From Diploscapter coronatus (taxonomy: Eukaryota; Nematoda; Chromadorea; Rhabditida; Rhabditidae), in NCBI GenBank assembly GCA_964036155.1, contig OZ038422.1:60287201-60351200 (forward strand): 64,000 nucleotides of DNA, written 5' to 3'. Shown here piece by piece: positions 63,301 to 64,000 of this stretch. The notes below the pieces were generated by a model. It was not told the DNA's origin. It saw only the letters and a list, made by a program, of their open reading frames with translations, and made no database searches. The translations under genes were made by a program, and so were the position numbers. Each line of letters opens with the position of its first letter. The first letter of the stretch is position 1.

Positions 63301-64000
63301 CGAAAAATCATTTTCCAGTTATTTCCGTTCATTTTATAAAATTCGAGAAAGACTTTCAAAATAACTTTATTGTCTTTTATCTAAAATCTTCATTATTATT
63401 ATTATTGTGATATCACTTCCTAGCTCGTTTCAATTATCTTTTAAAATAATTTTCGTTAAGCAAAAATATATCAAAACGTGAAAAGATAAACATTAATAAC
63501 GAAGCTTTGAAGCTTAATTAATATTTCCAGGAAAAATCCCCACCTTATGCTTGTAAATGGGCTGTTTGGTGGTGGGATTGATCATAGGGCCGAGGAGTCT
63601 GTCCGACGTCTGATTCGGATACTTGCGGGCTACGCTCTTGATGTGCTTGTACACCAGGCATCTACCGTATCCTGGAAATTAATAAATTATACAGTAATCC
63701 AAAAACCAAAAACTTCATATGCTATCAATAGAATTTAAAAAAAAAAAAAACTACAGTACTCCAGGGAATATTCGAATTTTTATTTTATGAAAGCTACAGC
63801 AACCTCTATCCAGCGAAGCCTTATTGAGAACCAGCGCGTCTTCAATGTCGTATCCGCTGTACGACATCACAGCGATTATGCCGTTCGCGCCCGCAGGCAA
63901 CTTTTCGAAGTTGGTCAGCTCGATGGTCTGGAAATGAACAAATTACATGTTTCAAAAACTCTTATAAATCGATGTAGAAATCTATTCTAATGTTTCTGAT
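60384..64000 (-). CDS. POLR3B: RNA polymerase III second-largest subunit, C-terminal ~420 residues (5' end outside window)
   Basis: Catalytic-core subunit of Pol III, which makes tRNA and 5S rRNA in the nucleus. Eleven exons join in frame: 63927-63804, 63671-63544, 63292-63157, 62797-62665, 62614-62542, 62290-62126, 61889-61836, 61633-61509, 61257-61113, 60875-60759, 60446-60384. Conserved blocks: [65 protein letters not shown], and the C-terminal zinc ribbon CTVCG...WCQFC. The ending [13 protein letters not shown], the [17 protein letters not shown] segment and [12 protein letters not shown] match the Pol III type rather than RPB2 or RPA2. No defects seen. Its N-terminal ~700 residues lie beyond the window. 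Confidence 0.96.
60759..60875 (-). other. POLR3B: RPC2 C-terminal zinc ribbon exon
   Basis: Encodes [19 protein letters not shown]: two CxxC pairs that bind one zinc in the clamp-anchoring part of the subunit. All four cysteines are present. Confidence 0.88.

Noticed and set aside
60384..64000. RPB2 or RPA2 identity for the polymerase subunit
   Set aside because: The C-terminus and the [13 protein letters not shown] segment fit the Pol III subunit better.

Overview
The window is nuclear DNA from a nematode, most likely a rhabditid (clade V) species. Four split protein genes all lie on the minus strand. Introns are mostly 50-600 bp. Their acceptors on the gene strand are almost always TTTCAG or TTNCAG and their donors are GTRAGT/GTAGG-like. 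The noncoding DNA is very AT-rich. I could thread every exon of all four genes through GT-AG junctions with consistent reading phase and no frameshift, so the genes look intact. I cannot name the species.

Layout in gene (minus-strand) order. 64000-60384: the C-terminal ~420 residues of the second-largest subunit of RNA polymerase III (RPC2/POLR3B), whose N-terminus lies outside the window. 59763/58862-48817: a complete matrix metalloproteinase with signal or anchor segment, cysteine switch, furin site, zinc catalytic domain and four-bladed hemopexin domain. It then carries an unusual array of nine 13-residue repeats and a hydrophobic GPI-like tail. 47851-41747: a complete ELP2 (Elongator WD40 subunit) of 783 residues in 18 exons. 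A tRNA-like Pol III gene sits on the opposite strand in its fifth intron. 41746-25000: a 16.7 kb stretch with no recognisable gene. 24999-1: the first 65 exons (3,026 residues) of a giant Fat-like cadherin, from its signal peptide through about 27 cadherin repeats. Its transmembrane and cytoplasmic parts lie outside the window.

The genes do not form an obvious pathway. RPC2 and ELP2 are housekeeping genes for tRNA synthesis and tRNA wobble modification. The metalloproteinase and the cadherin act at the cell surface and extracellular matrix. No pair is spaced like a classical tight operon.

The noncoding DNA holds several unexplained signals. (i) A short motif, roughly ATADGTTTCARAA, recurs dozens of times in introns and intergenic DNA on both strands and resembles the GTTTC core of nematode piRNA promoters. 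(ii) Alternating polypurine and polypyrimidine blocks carry a second recurrent motif, GAGAAATAGYA. (iii) The tRNA-like gene has perfect A and B boxes but an abnormal anticodon arm. (iv) Several strong inverted repeats and small repeat clusters lie in the long metalloproteinase introns.
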